Shown: positions 1 to 12,146, counted from the first letter of the stretch. The stretch is DNA of 64,000 nucleotides from Henckelia pumila (GCF_033568475.1 NC_133120.1:26455425-26519424), one strand, 5' to 3'. Notes: a model not told the origin generated them from the letters alone. Translations and numbers: made by a program.

Positions 1-1534
1 GTCCCGGGCAGCCCAGAAAAATTAAAATTTTATTTTTTTTTTAAATTTTGAATTTCAGCCCGTTAATTGTTATCGGGCCCAGTTTTTGGCCCGATTGAAA
101 ATTGTTTCAGTTAGTCCACGAGGCAATGGGTCAAAATTGTTTGAGCCCAAAATTTTTAAGAAAATTAATTTTTGGATAAATTTTAAATTTAGGAAATTTA
201 TAAATTTAATCCAATAAATTAAATCTTTAATTATTAATTTTGGTACAATTGATAATAAAATATGATTTTATATATAAAATTGGATTTTATATGTAAAATA
301 TGATATTATGGATAAACTAGATAAAATATGATTTTATATATAAAATAAGATTTTATGTATGAAATATGATTTTATCTATTTAAATTTTATTGCCATTGCA
401 TGTTATCTAATGAATTAATTTGGAATTATAATTATTGGATAAGGATGATTGAATGTCATGACCAATATTATAGGTGTATGTTAGGTTGTTTACATTTGGT
501 TTTATTATTGTTGTTGTGTTTTATTAATGGGCCTGGTTTATGGCCCAATATGAATTGTCATATGTAATATAAGTGGGCCTGGTTTATGGCCCGTTCCCAC
601 CCTTAAAATATGTATCCCCTACTTGTCATCTAAATTTATTGTAAATTTATAAGACTCAGTGGGAGATAAAGATTTGAAGACAAAGGTGGGCCCAGCAGAC
701 ACTAAAGACCGAAGAAATGTAAATTGGAAGCTCAATGTAATAGGATTGCATTGCATACTTGCATATTACCTAGGATTGGACTTAGACTCGTGATTGGCAA
801 CCACGGGTCGATTAGTAATGAAATCGATCATCCTAAAATAATATATGATATTATTGTTGTATGCATGTTTAGACTAAATTGTATGAATCCCGCAAGCATA
901 CAAAATTTTGAATGATGAGACAAACCTTTTCGAAATTAAAATCACTCATTTTAAATATGATTTAAAATTGATATCAAGATAAACAAAAGGGCATTTAAAT
1001 ATTGTTTAAATGTTCCTACCTTACATCAACGATCAATGTATGAGATGCTACCCGCGGATACGGTCCGGCTCATATTATTGGGGGGCCCGTTCATCAGAAA
1101 GTTGTACATTGGATCGACACATATTGTAAGTTGGGTGGAACTCCCATGGGATTGGCTCATATTATTGGGGATCCACATGGCGACCGTCCACCACAACTTA
1201 ATATTGATGGGTCATCTTGACGAGTCACAATAAATGGCGTCATATTATTGGGCCCTTATTGGACATGAGGTAAAAACATGGAGGTTGCTTTGGAAGCAAT
1301 TGGGCTCTACCTTTTGAAAATTATGGTTGGCTTATATTATTCGGGACTATAGTTTGTCAATTGGACTTCACGTTCCCACTAAAGAAAATGTTTCTCGTTT
1401 TCACTAGAGGGTAGTGAAATCGTTAAAATAGTAGGAGTGAGATTCATAAAATAATTTCGCCATATTTTATGTCTTAGTATATTTATTAAACAAATCACTG
1501 ATAATTGTCTGTTTCTTTTCAGTATTTCATTACA

Positions 1535-1977
1535 ATGAATTCGCGTAATCCACTATTCTCGATTCTCGAACAAAACAAACTGACTGGCGCAAACTATACG
1601 GAATGGTTCCGTAAGTTGAAGATTGTTTTGACCTCGGAGAAGATGTTCTACGTGTTAGAAAATCTCCTCCGAAAGAAGAACCAGCTGATATAAGTCCGGA
1701 AGAGTTGGCCAAACTTGATAAATGGTGGGATCATGATATCAAGGCCAAATGTTATATGCAAGCTTCGATGTCTGATGAACTCCAGAGGCGATTTGAGGAT
1801 ACCGTGAATGATGCTGACATTCACGTACAACTCAAGGAACTTTTTGGGGCTCAATCGAGAGCTGAAAGGTTCGCTACTGTAAAAGAGTTAATGACGTGTC
1901 GCATGCGTGAAGGGACTTCGGTCCGTGATCATGGGGTACGCGTGATTTGGCTCATTCAGAAGTTGGTAACGCTTGAT
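1535..1977 (+). pseudogene. Copia gag N-terminal fragment (element B)
   Basis: This is the N-terminal part of a copia Gag capsid-like protein (UBN2 type), which would package element RNA in cytoplasmic particles. ATG at 1535 starts MNSRNPLFSILEQNKLTG, the same start as in copia R. The reading frame shifts near 1655-1665, after about 42 codons. The second frame then continues (1705-1977) with the helical Gag motifs WDHDIKAKCYMQASM, ELFGAQSRAERF and GTSVRDHGVRVIWLIQK. Coding stops matching at about 1975, where LTR sequence begins. The zinc knuckle, protease and everything downstream are absent, so this copy is dead. Confidence 0.85.
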
Positions 1978-2669
1978 GGACATTTTTTGAAACCACTGAA
2001 TTCGGATTCAGAAAATTTGTCTTGACTTTAAAAGATGCAGAAATGGTTTTTGTGCACATTGGTGAAATTGGTTTATCAATCTGAGTCACGATGAATTTTA
2101 TATTATTTTCTGAACATGCGGGCTTTGCTTGTCAGGCTTGAACTTATAACTAATGGGCCCTTAGCTGTTAGCAGCCCACATTATAAATAAGTTATTGCAA
2201 TACAAAAATTGACAAAACCAAGGCATAAAAATTCGAAACCCTAGAGCTCTCTCTCTAGAGAATTCGGCCGCCCCCCTCCTCTACTGTGTTCGTGAATTTC
2301 AGTCTGCAAATTTCAAATTTGCAGTCTGAATTAGGAGATCAAACCTGTTATTTTTCTTCGTAGAAACTTCTGATAAACTTTATAGTGCAGTCTATCAGAG
2401 GGATTAAACTTCTGTTCGTGGACCTGATTGAAGAACATTTCGTTCATCGGTTCCTGGGATATACAACAAGAGCAGTTTAATCTGTTGGTATCCATAATCT
2501 CGCTTCGAGATTTTAAGGTAAAATTTATATTGTTTAAATTTTATGTTATCAATTTTACTCGTAAGAATTTGATACCCATGATATGGAATCGTTCCATATA
2601 AAATTTTAAAACTTCCGCTGCACCGGGTATCACTTTCTTTTCGATCCGAAGAACGACCGTGTTCCAACA
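1978..2669 (+). repeat. 3' part of copia LTR (element B)
   Basis: About 692 bp matches the 3' part of the copia R and copia D LTRs. Shared landmarks are GAATTCGGATTCAG near 2000, the GAGTCACGATGAATTTTA block near 2084, and the tract ending CCGCTGCACCGGGTATCA before the CA terminus at 2669. U3 and part of R are missing. The opening word GATGGACATTTTT joins directly to gag through a 3-5 bp microhomology. Confidence 0.85.
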
Positions 2670-4691
2670 TACTTGTTCTTCACAGTGACCCTGTTGAGCT
2701 CTCGGTAATCGATACAAAGTCTCATGCTACCATCCTTTTTCTTCACAAACAACACTGGATCTCCCCAAGGAGAAAAGCTAGGACGAATAAAGCCCTTCTC
2801 CAACAACTCTTGAATCTGCTCCTTCAACTCTTTCATCTCGGTAGGAGCAAGTCGATACGGTGCCTTAGAGATAGGCACAGTACCTGGTATCAGATCAATA
2901 CTGAACTCCACCTCTCTAGTTGGTGGGACTCCCGAAACGTCCTCCGAAAAGACATCTGAAAAGTCACAAACCACCTCTATATCTGACAATGATCTGCTAG
3001 GTGGTTCTGATGAAGTGACTACACTGGCGAGAAACCCCTGACAACCACGTCTCAATAACTTCCTCGCACGTGTATAAGAGATAACAGGCGAGATCTCACT
3101 GCTCGGAGATGCATAGAAAACAAACTGGTCGCCTACCACTGGTTTCACTGCCACTGTCCTCTGCCAAAAATCAATCACTGCTCCGTTGACTGACAACCAA
3201 TCCATACCCAAAATCAGATCGAATCCAGTCAACGGTAAAACCACAAAATCTGCTCTGATAGTATGTCCCTGTAACTCCATCTCCAAATCTCTGTAGACGC
3301 TAGTGGTAGTAAGAATCTGACCAGACGGCATAGTGACATCGTAACCTGTAACAGCAACCTCAGGCTTGATGCCTACCCGCCTGATAAACTCTAGGGAGAT
3401 GAACAAATGCGTGGCTCCTGAATTTAGCAACGCAAACGTGGAATTTTCTCCCACTAGAATTCTCCCTGCACGCAGAAAATCCCAACAATCGCATACTAAA
3501 CTTACTTTTCTCCCAATACAAGTTACAAAATATTTCTCTTAATTAAACACGAATAACATGAACATCCTACTCTAACCAAACAAACATATAATTCATGCAA
3601 TTTAAAATCATGAAGTAAATTCCCAAAAATTTCTTAAAAGAAGAAGTTTAGGAAATACCGGTGATTAAGGAGGTATCTGGGTCTGCCTCCTCAGCCTGCA
3701 TGACGAACACCCGCCCAGTGGTGTTCTTCCTCTTCGGGCAATTATATGAAACATGCCCTGGCTCCTTGCAAACATAGCATACATTGGACCCCACTAGACA
3801 CTTCCCGGTGTGCGGCTTTTGACACTGTGGGCAGATCAGAACTCCTCCAGTATTAGGGGTCCCGCCCCTCTGCTGCTGCTGTAGCTGACGCCTCTGAGGC
3901 CTCTGCTGCTGTCCCTGTTGATTCGGGCCCTTAGAAGGCCCAGTATACGGCTTCTTTGCAGGAGGCTGCGAAGTCGCCCTCTGATACCCTGGCTGAAACT
4001 ATCTCTTACTCTGCTGCTCTCGCTGCATCTCTCGCCTCCCTTCCTCAGAACGTAATGCTCGGCTAACTGCCGCCTCATAAGTAGTGACATCCAACATGCG
4101 AACGTCATGATTGATGTCAGCCTGCAAACCATCCAAAAATTACCTCAACTTATCCGGCACACTGTCAGCAATAAGAGGCACGAAACGACACCCTCTTTCG
4201 AATTGGGTGATGTAATCCACCACAGACTTGTATCCCTGGCGGAGACTCATAAACTCCCGAATCATGCGACTGCGCATATCCTCAGTGAAATACTTGGCAT
4301 AGAACATGCGTCTGAACTCTATCCAAGTCAATGTAGGTAGATTCACACCTCGAACCGCACCTTCCCACCAAAAGGCTGCATCACCTCTCATCATATACAC
4401 TGCACACTTCACCCTGTCAGCATCAGTGATCCCCATGTAGTCAAATATGGAATCCAGTGATCGAATCCACCCCTCAGCAATGAGTGGATCAGTGGTGCCG
4501 TCAAACTCCTTAGGTCCCTTCTTCTGGAACTGCTCGGCAACATCCTCATCATGTGTGAGCCTAGGACGTGCCGCCTGCTGCTCCAACAGAGCAGTAATCC
4601 CAGCCATCATATTCGCATTGGCCTGCTCCAATGCTGCAAGCGGATTCTGCGGAGGTGGAGATGGAGGTGGAGGTCCCCCTCGCCTATTCAT
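2670..4691 (-). pseudogene. Gypsy gag-protease-RT (element C), disabled
   Basis: This is a Ty3/gypsy polyprotein read right to left. Gag starts at 4691 (MNRRGGPPPP) with a retrotrans_gag region (FDGTTDPLIAEGWI ... WWEGA) and a zinc knuckle CYVCKEPGHVSYNC near 3780. Protease follows after a 193-bp intron-like gap, and RT starts with [19 protein letters not shown] and ends at VKNKY where copia B cuts in. Two in-frame stops lie in gag (4140-4142 TAA, 3999-4001 TAG). The protease active site reads LLNSGATH where relatives have DSGA or DTGA, so the catalytic aspartate is lost. Gag codons and post-gap codons are collinear if 3466-3658 is removed. Confidence 0.8.
3466..3658 (-). other. Candidate spliceosomal intron between gag and protease
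   Basis: On the minus strand these 193 bp start GTATTTCC (3658 downward) and end TTTTCTGCGTGCAG (3466). The interval is AT/T-rich, has in-frame stops and no match to Gag or protease, while the sequence on both sides is clearly coding. Removing it joins gag codons (frame of 4691) to protease codons (frame of 3454) without a shift, through one split glycine codon. No target duplication flanks it, which argues against a simple insertion. Splicing is inferred from sequence only. Confidence 0.6.
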
Positions 4692-4896
4692 CTATCTCGG
4701 AGGCATTCTGCACCACCACATATTTTCTTTACGTAAATCGCAATGCATAACTTAAGGGTTCTAAAACTTTTCTAACATAAAAATCTTAAATCATTACATA
4801 TGCTCCTTATAAATCATAAGAAAACAATTAAAACTTACAGACCGGTAGTAGGATTTCTGAGCTTCACGTGGCAGTAGGACACCCTCCAAGGACCGC

Positions 4897-4908
4897 GCTC
4901 TGATACCA
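4897..4908 (-). other. Primer binding site (gypsy C)
   Basis: Two bases inside the 5' LTR end, the minus strand reads TGGTATCAGAGC, a match to the 3' end of plant initiator-Met tRNA. It fixes the orientation of C and the inner LTR boundary at 4911. Confidence 0.85.
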
Positions 4909-4910
4909 AA

Positions 4911-7423
4911 TGAAACGCTTACTACTAATAAATGCGGAAAAATTATTTTTTTTTTAAAAAATAATACTACTATACATACATGCCCACACATATATGTATA
5001 TAAAAATAACATACTTTTTCTTAAATAACCTGAAAAATATTAAATAAATAAATCCTTAAAATGTTTCATGCATCAATTTAAAATAATAAACAATGATGCT
5101 GAAAAATCTCATATGCGGAAACAATAATAAAATAAAACATGTTTCAAAATTCAACATAATAAACTAAATAGCTGCGACGGTCAAGGGGTTCACTGCTCCG
5201 TGAGCTCATAAGTCCTCACCACCGGTAGGAGCTACATAAACATCATCATGCTCACCTGCACCATATAAGCGTAGTGAGCCTAGGGGCTCAACATGTCTAA
5301 TCCTTTATAACAAGGTTAAAAATAATGCATCACATAATTACTAATACATATACATGTACATGAGCATGCATGGAAATATTTTCATCACATAATAAAACTG
5401 CTGAATCATAAACTGAATTATAACCATAATCATAAACATATTATTTCTTCATCATATATAACATAATTGAGCAATGCTTTTAAAACCTGCAGATGGTCCT
5501 ATCCATAAGTGTGACGCTCATGTGTCGACTGATCAGTCTCATGAACCAACGTACGATGGCGGTGATAAATCACCTCCTATGGTAGTAAACTACCGAATCA
5601 TATGGTGGATAACCACCCCTATGGTAGTAAAACTACCGAATCATATGGTGGAAAATCACTCATATGTCACACATACTTCAATTTCCACCAAAATATTTTA
5701 TTGCTCATCATTTACATAATTATATACATAAGAAATTTAATGAATGCATGCACTGAAAATATGTCCGTAATATATATTTAATTTATTTTCATAATAAATA
5801 TACTTATACTTAAAATATAAACTTTATGCATAAAATAATTAAATATATATTCCGCACTTATTTATTTTTCATGGGTTGATCCAGACTGCTGGTCTCTCTA
5901 CTAAACCCCTTAACTGACTTAAAGTCCATTAACTAACTTAAAGCCCATAATTAATAAATAATTTTAAAAATTATAATTTTTACTAAAATAAAATTCTTAA
6001 ATGTTATTGGGCTTAAATAAAAATATTTAGGCCCAATAACTAATTAATTCATAAAAATTCCTGTATTGGCCCAATAAAATCACTGACTGGCCCAAAAATT
6101 CCTATGGGCCCACAAGCCCATAAAAATCATCGGGCTAACTTAAAAATAATTTTGAAAGCCCAAATAAAATTATTTGGAGGCCCAAATAATTTTATTTCAA
6201 ATTAATTGGTCCAAAAACCAATTAAAACATTAAACACTTTAAAATTAAAAATACTCGAGCCCGGCCCACCTAACCCGGACCCGGACTCACTTGACCCGAA
6301 CCACTACCCTACAGACCCGACCCGGGCCACCCAGACCCAACCCAGCAACCTCCAAACCCCAAACGCGATTCCCCCCCCCCCTCTTCCTCTCTCGGCCGCG
6401 AGCAGCAGGCCTTCTCAGAAACCCTAAACTGCAGCTCTTTGACCAACTTGACCCTAGACCTGAACCTAGCCGACTCCAGCCCCTGTAATCCGATCATGGC
6501 TCGCTTCCCTGGATCCTAGCCCACCTTTGACTCGAGCCCTAGCCTCTGGACCGAACCATGCGACAAGAAAACGTGAATCATGAATGAAACCATCAACAAA
6601 CATGCATCAAATCATACATTCTTGCATAAAACGAAAAGTTCCTGATAAATTCTGAAATAAAAACCATCATGCATGATTAATAGCTTATATGGTGGCCAAG
6701 AGAAGGATTTAGACATGCCCTTTTAATTGATTGACAAAGGTTGATGCGTATACGGGTCTCCGGAACGACGAACGGACAAAAATCCTCAAGAGTTAAGCTT
6801 GATCGGCTATGGGGTTCTAGCTTTCTGTGTTCAACGATGGAAGGGATGAGGGAGAGGGGTTGTTGTAGATGAAAGGGGGACTGAGCGTGAGTTGTGGGAG
6901 GGATTGGGTAGAATTTAGGTATAAAATCTTTTAAATAAAATAGGTAGATAATAAACTAACAATTAGATAATATATCTAAACTTTAAATACACAACTTAAC
7001 TTAATAAAAACTTTAAATCTCGAAATATAATAATAAGGGATTTTTAAAAGTTAATAAAGGTCATTAAAATGACTTATTTTGGCTAAAAATCAACCCTTTA
7101 ATAAATATATAATTAAATACAAAAATTTTCTTGACAAAATACCTAAAAATATTATTTTAAGGCTCATAAAACTCATAAAATATTTTTGACTAAATATTTT
7201 GGCATCTCGTCCGTCCACGGTCTCGTCTACGCGATCGACTCAAAAATATTCTCAAAAATCTAAAAAAACAATAAATGCGGGTTAAATGATCTCATAAATT
7301 TAAATCATGCATATAATTCACATAATAACATATAAATGTCATTTAACCCAAATATAAATTTTAAATAATTATTTTCCTTAATTATGCATGCAAGTTTACG
7401 TATTAAAATTTTTGGGTGTTATA
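4911..7423 (-). repeat. 5' LTR of gypsy C (2.5 kb)
   Basis: This long LTR is bounded by the PBS on the left and copia D coding sequence on the right. The outer end reads TATAACACCC on the minus strand (relative E has TGTAACACCC), and the inner end is CA. It holds a GC-rich block at 6240-6490 rich in CCCGACCC and GGCCCA words, with a matching block in solo LTR E near 9100-9430. It also holds a duplicated 42-bp unit with hairpins at 5576-5660. Short open frames across 6206-6497 are compositional, with no recognisable product. Confidence 0.8.
5576..5660. repeat. Two tandem 42-bp units with hairpins
   Basis: Two near-identical units start at 5576 and 5618, each reading CCTATGGTAGT..ACTACC...ATGGTGGA. 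Each contains the self-complementary word GGTAGTAAACTACC (or with one extra A). GGTGGATAACCACC bridges the two units. They lie in the LTR of gypsy C. Confidence 0.75.
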
Positions 7424-7518
7424 ATATCGCTGATCCACTTACTAAGCCCTTGCCAGGACCATTATTTGACAAACATCGCGAAGCAATGGGACTACGTAGT
7501 ATGACTAGTTGGCTTTAG
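7424..7518 (+). pseudogene. Copia pol C-terminus (element D)
   Basis: This is the last 31 codons of a copia polyprotein, the end of RNase H: IADPLTKPLPGPLFDKHREA and on to the stop TAG at 7516-7518. The residues match the C-terminus of copia R (44398 on the minus strand). Everything upstream is separated by the gypsy C insertion and would lie left of the window. The tail is followed at once by a purine tract and the LTR. Confidence 0.9.
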
Positions 7519-7532
7519 GGAAAGTGGGAGAT
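7519..7532 (+). other. Polypurine tract (copia D)
   Basis: GGAAAGTGGGAGAT lies between the pol stop and the LTR start TGAAAGAGTGGG. This is the expected plus-strand priming site, and the same arrangement occurs in copia R. Confidence 0.8.
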
Positions 7533-10500
7533 TGAAAGAGTGGGTGCCAGGTTAGCAAAATTGTGGCTAAGGGCTTTTGTGACTCTATGTGTAAACAATC
7601 TTTGTTTAATATAATTTACACTTTTATATTGGCATTTACTTTATCTTTTATCATATTATTATGTTGTGACGTACTATACGATGTTTAGATAAATACCTTG
7701 AATATACTAGAGTGCATGTAAGATGTGATAGTAGAATTGAATGACTATCATGAAACACATCTTATAATCACTGTATATTCTAAACAGTTCCTAGTCAATT
7801 GAGCCGTCCGCTAATAAGGATAATGATCGCTCGAGATTGAGACTAGCATTTGCGATGCCTAGTACCACGTTTCATTGGTATAGAGCATAGAGATGTTCGA
7901 AGCATGCAAATTGATATTCATATGATGGATGATCGAACTACCCTATTCGGACTTTTCAAGTGGTTATCATTAATTGAGTGGATAAGTCCGCGGTTTTGGT
8001 TGTACATCATTAGTCCTTACTACTTGAAACATCATGGAGACTCTATATGCTAGTACTGTACTTTGACTCGTTTACCGACTCTAAGAGAGTAATCAGGTGT
8101 CGAGATTTGGTACAGTTACGACACATATAGGAGTCGATGTTGTAACACCCGGTATTTTAAATACGTGAATTCGCATGCATAATTAGGAAATTTATTTATT
8201 TAGAATTTTAGATTATGGGTTAAATAATTATGTGGAATTATTTGTGCATGATTTAATTTATTTTTAAGCATTTAACCCATAATTGGTGATTTTATGATTT
8301 TTAGTATTTAATTGTTTTTGATCGCGTAGACGGGACCGTGGACGGACGAGATGACAGCTATCTATCCAAATTATTTTATGAGTCTTTTTAGAGCCCAAAA
8401 ATATTATTTTGAGTTTTATTTCCTCAATATTTTTAGTATTTAATTTTATATAATTTTAGGAGTCCATTTTTATTCAAAATAAGCCAAAATAATGACTTTT
8501 TAGTATTTTTAAAATTCCCTTAATTTTTAATTTCGGGATTTATGTTTGGTAGTAGATTATTTTGTATTTTTAAGAGTTTAAAATTTTACATTTTTTTTAT
8601 ATTACTAATCTAATTAAATGATATTATCTATCTAACTAATTTTAATTATTTTAAAAACCAAAACTTAACCTAATCTACCCAACCCCTCACCCGATTACCC
8701 TCACTCAGCCGACACCCATCCTCCATCATCTTCTTCATCGAGCCATTAGCCAAGGAGGAATCCATAGCCAACTTTTGAAGGTTTTGTCTAGTTTTCGTCC
8801 GATCGTCGTCGCGGAGCCCGTAAACGCATCTATCTTCGTCGATTTAATTATCAAGGCATGATTCTTTCTCTTTATTTTCGTGCCATATCAGGAATTATAT
8901 GTGTGAATGTGTAGACATCAGATTGTTCCAAGGAATTTTCAGAAAACGTTTGCTTTTGGTTGATATGCACTTTGTTCATGTATTCCTTCAATCATGCTCA
9001 CGTTTTTCTTCCTCCATGCCTTGTACGACTGCTGGTAGGTGTTCAGAGGGTGTGTGTGAGTGGCCTGGACTCGAGTGGCTCGAGTGGTTTGAGCCAAACG
9101 AGCCCAGGAAACCACCATGTGCAGATCGGCCTCCATGGATGCGCAGCTAGGGTTCGAGGGAAGTGGGGTTCGGGCTCGGTTTAGGGGGTGCATGGGGTCA
9201 GGGCTAGGGCCAGGTCGGGACCGCCCAGACGTGGGCTACGTCTGGGCGGCGGGGCTCCGGCCAGGGGCGGCCGGAGCTGGCCGGCAGCAGGCCGAGAAGG
9301 CCTGCTGCTCGCGGCCGAGAGGAAGCAAGGGAGGGGGTCACGGGTTGGGCTGGATTCGGGGTCTGGGCCGGGTCTGAGTGGTCCGGGTCGGGTCAGTAGG
9401 GTAGTGGGTCGGGTTAAGTTGGTTCGGGTCCGGGTTGGTGGGCCGGGCTCGAGTCTTTTTAATTTTAAAGTATTTTATGATTTAATTGGTTTTTGGGCCA
9501 ATTAATTAGAAATAAAATGATTTGGGTTCCATTTAATTATTTGGGTTAAATTTAATTATTATTGGGCTTAATTAAATTAATTAAGTGAGTCCTCTAATTT
9601 TTATGGGCCTTGGGGGCCCATGGAAGTTATTGGGCCAGTCTTTGGGCTTTTGGGCCCATTGGGCCAGAATAGGTTGTTATTGGGCCAGGAGTGTTATAAT
9701 GGGCTTTAATTAATTAATTGGGCTTAGAAATGTAATGTTGGGCTTAAGTATATTAATGGGCCAGTCTCAGTGTTAATGAGCCAGATTTAAGTAAATGGGC
9801 TTGAGTGTTAGGGCCAGCAGTTCAGTACAATCCCTGAGAAATTTTCATGTGTCCTGAATATATATTTAATTATTTTTATGCATGGAAGTTATTTTTAATA
9901 TTTATATGTTAGTATGAAATTAAATTAAATATATATGAAGGACACACATTTTATTTAAGTACATGCATTCATGAAATAATTTTTATGCATGATTTAATGT
10001 TTAAGGTTGAGCAAAAGAAAATATTTTATGTTGGAATTTGAAGTAGTGTGACAATTTAAGGGGGACTCGTCCCCATATGTGAACTATTGAAGGGCATTTT
10101 ACTGCCAATTTAAGAGGTGATTCGTCACCGCCACGTACGTTGGTTTCCACGCTGATCAGTATTTGATGTATGATTTAAGGTTACACTATGGATACAACCA
10201 TGCGATGTTAGAAAATACTTTGCTCAACAATGTTTATGTATTATGTATGATTATGATATTTAAGTTAATTTATGTTATGTTATGTCATGATATTATTTTA
10301 AGCATGCTCATTCATGTATATGTTATGTATTAGTATTAAAGTGATTTAAATTATTTTAAACCCTTGTTATGTTAGCATGTTGGGCCTCTAGGCTCACTAC
10401 ACTGGTATGGTGCAGGTGAGTACGTGGAGGAGGATGTAGCTCCTACCGGCGGCGAGGACGTATGAGCAGACTGACAGTGATCCCCCGTGACCGTTGTCTG

Positions 10501-12146
10501 AGTTTTTATGCATGTCTCGAATTTTTAGCATGTTACATTTTAATTATTTTCAGTGGTTGTGATTTGGGATATTTTATTTTAAGTAATTTTTAGTGCATGC
10601 AAAACTTTAAGTTATTTCACTTTTGTCAGTATTTTATTTAACGCATGACTCAGATATTTAAATTATGAAATGTTAAGTTTTCGATTTGTTGCATTATTTT
10701 TTTATTAGTTATTTATTTTTAAATCTATTTATTCTGTGCATATATGTATGGGCATGTATGTACATATTTTTACTTAGAAATTTTTTTTTTCCGCATATTT
10801 ATTTATTAATTATAGAGTTAGGGTCTTTTCAGATGCTTTGTTGTCAAGGATTCACCACAAGCTTGCGAGTGTGGATATCCTATGCGATCTGAGAAGATAT
10901 TAGTGTGACAAATCTCTGGCCAAAGTACATGATGTGCTTTAGGTTACTTGGTTTCCTAGTAGCACATGCGATGTCACTATTTGATTTTCAAGATGTATTG
11001 CATACTTGTCGAATCTCGAACGACTCTCGATGTACCAATGATTGTTGATTCGATCGGGATATTTGGATGAAGGGACCGTACGGTACGCTAACCAAACCTA
11101 CTGGTTCTTGCAGGCACTATCAGTGATACCTAGGGAATCATGGGGCGATGTTGCTAGGCGCTCTTACCATGATTCGATGGGTAAATCGGAAATTGTTGTT
11201 CCGAGTCACAAGAAGTTGTGAGCCCATGGCTAGCTGTATCCCTGAACCATTGAGGGTTACACAAGTAATGGATTACTAATCCCCGTTGAGATAGTTAAAT
11301 TTAAAGAGTTAAATTTAGCGAAAGAGAAGTTGGACTTCTTAAGTAAAGGGAGTGGAATTTCCTAAAATGACATAGGGATGGGCATTTTTGGAAATCACTG
11401 AATTTGGATTCAGAAAAATTATCTTGACTTTAAAAGGTGCAGAAATAGTTTCTGAGCACACTGGTGAAATCAGTTTATCAATTGGAGTCACGATGAATTT
11501 TAAATTAATTTCTATAATAACAGGCTTGGCTTGTTGGGCTTAAATTATAACTAATGGGCCCTAAGGAGTTAGTGTCCTATTAGATATATAATTTAATCCA
11601 GTACAGAAATTATATATAGTAGATGTAGGGGATTTCGAAAGACAATTCATTCCAAGTTGGAATTTTCGAAAATACTACTACACACACATCTACAGTTTTC
11701 GAAAAATCCTTGAACAGTTCTAAGGAGATTTTCGAATTCTGTCTTCCTTTTGCAAGAGAATTCGGTCTGTGATTTTTCTGAAAAATTACAGACTGAATTG
11801 ACAGATCAAATCTGTAAATCTCTTCGATAAACATCTGATTGATTTCTAGTGCAATCAATCAGAGGGTTTCTGTTTTCTATTCGTGGACCTAATTCAGGAG
11901 TTGATCGAGAAAGTCTTCAGTTCCTGGGATTTACAAGAAGAGCAGATTTAATCTGTTGGAGTCCATTAATCAAGTCATAGCTTGAAGAGGTAAAATATTA
12001 ATTGTTATTATTATTTTACTTGTAGATTTTAATCGTAAGGATTTGATACCCATGATATGGAATCGTTCCATATCAGAAAAGAAAAATTTTTAAACTTACG
12101 CTGCTCCGGGTATCAGATCTGACTGATCTGAAAACGTGTTTTAACA
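7533..12146 (+). repeat. 3' LTR of copia D, split by solo LTR E
   Basis: The LTR begins TGAAAGAGTGGGTGCC at 7533 and ends GTTTTAACA at 12146. Without E (8141-10831) and one copy of the target duplication it is about 1.9 kb, close to the 1858-1860 bp of copia R. Aligned landmarks include GGTACAGTTACGACACATAT, TTGTCAAGGATTCACCACA, GAGTCACGATGAATTTTA and the CGCTGCTCCGGGTATCA tail. It is clearly more diverged from R than R's own two LTRs are from each other. The flank after it starts CTAGA, the candidate 3' target duplication. Confidence 0.9.
8141..10831 (+). mobile_element. Gypsy solo LTR E
   Basis: This is a single 2691-bp LTR starting TGTAACACCCGG and ending GGGTCTTTTCA. It is flanked by GATGT (8136-8140) and GATGC (10832-10836), a 5-bp target duplication with one change. 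Removing it restores the copia D LTR exactly. There is no PBS, gag, pol or PPT inside, so it is a solo LTR left by LTR-LTR recombination. It is related to the gypsy C LTR. A GC-rich block at 9060-9440 gives several overlapping ORFs (for example 9188-9505) on both strands, which I read as compositional. Confidence 0.88.

Larger units (their letters stand above)
1..2669 (+). mobile_element. Copia element B: leader, gag and 3' LTR part
   Basis: This is the plus-strand remains of a Ty1/copia element whose 5' LTR lies left of the window. Positions 1-1534 match the leader of copia R (48312-49850, other strand) in order and content, including an AT-rich block at 240-380. Gag follows at 1535-1977, and then the sequence jumps straight into the interior of the LTR (about 1978), which ends at 2669 with CAACA. 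The rest of gag, all of pol and about 1.1 kb of LTR are missing. The right flank (2670 on) is gypsy C reverse transcriptase, so B was inserted in C. The candidate target duplication on this side is TACTT (2670-2674); its partner is outside the window. Confidence 0.85.
2670..7423 (-). mobile_element. Gypsy element C (5' half)
   Basis: This is the 5' half of a minus-strand Ty3/gypsy element: 5' LTR (4911-7423), PBS, gag, a candidate intron, protease and the first part of reverse transcriptase. It is cut at 2670 by copia B. Its right end lies in the RNase H tail of copia D, so C was inserted in D. The LTR is related to solo LTR E: both carry a conserved block GATCGCGTAGACG...GGACGGACGAGAT (near 7206-7235 in C and 8320-8352 in E) and a GGCTCACTAC...GGTGCAGGTGAG block. 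The remaining pol and the 3' LTR should lie left of the window. Confidence 0.85.

Noticed and set aside
6206..6497. Three overlapping ORFs in GC-rich DNA
   Set aside because: Inside the gypsy C LTR, low complexity, open on both strands, with no conserved product in the related LTR E.
9117..9505. ORFs in the GC-rich part of solo LTR E
   Set aside because: Same compositional cause as in LTR C. No start context or domain supports them.
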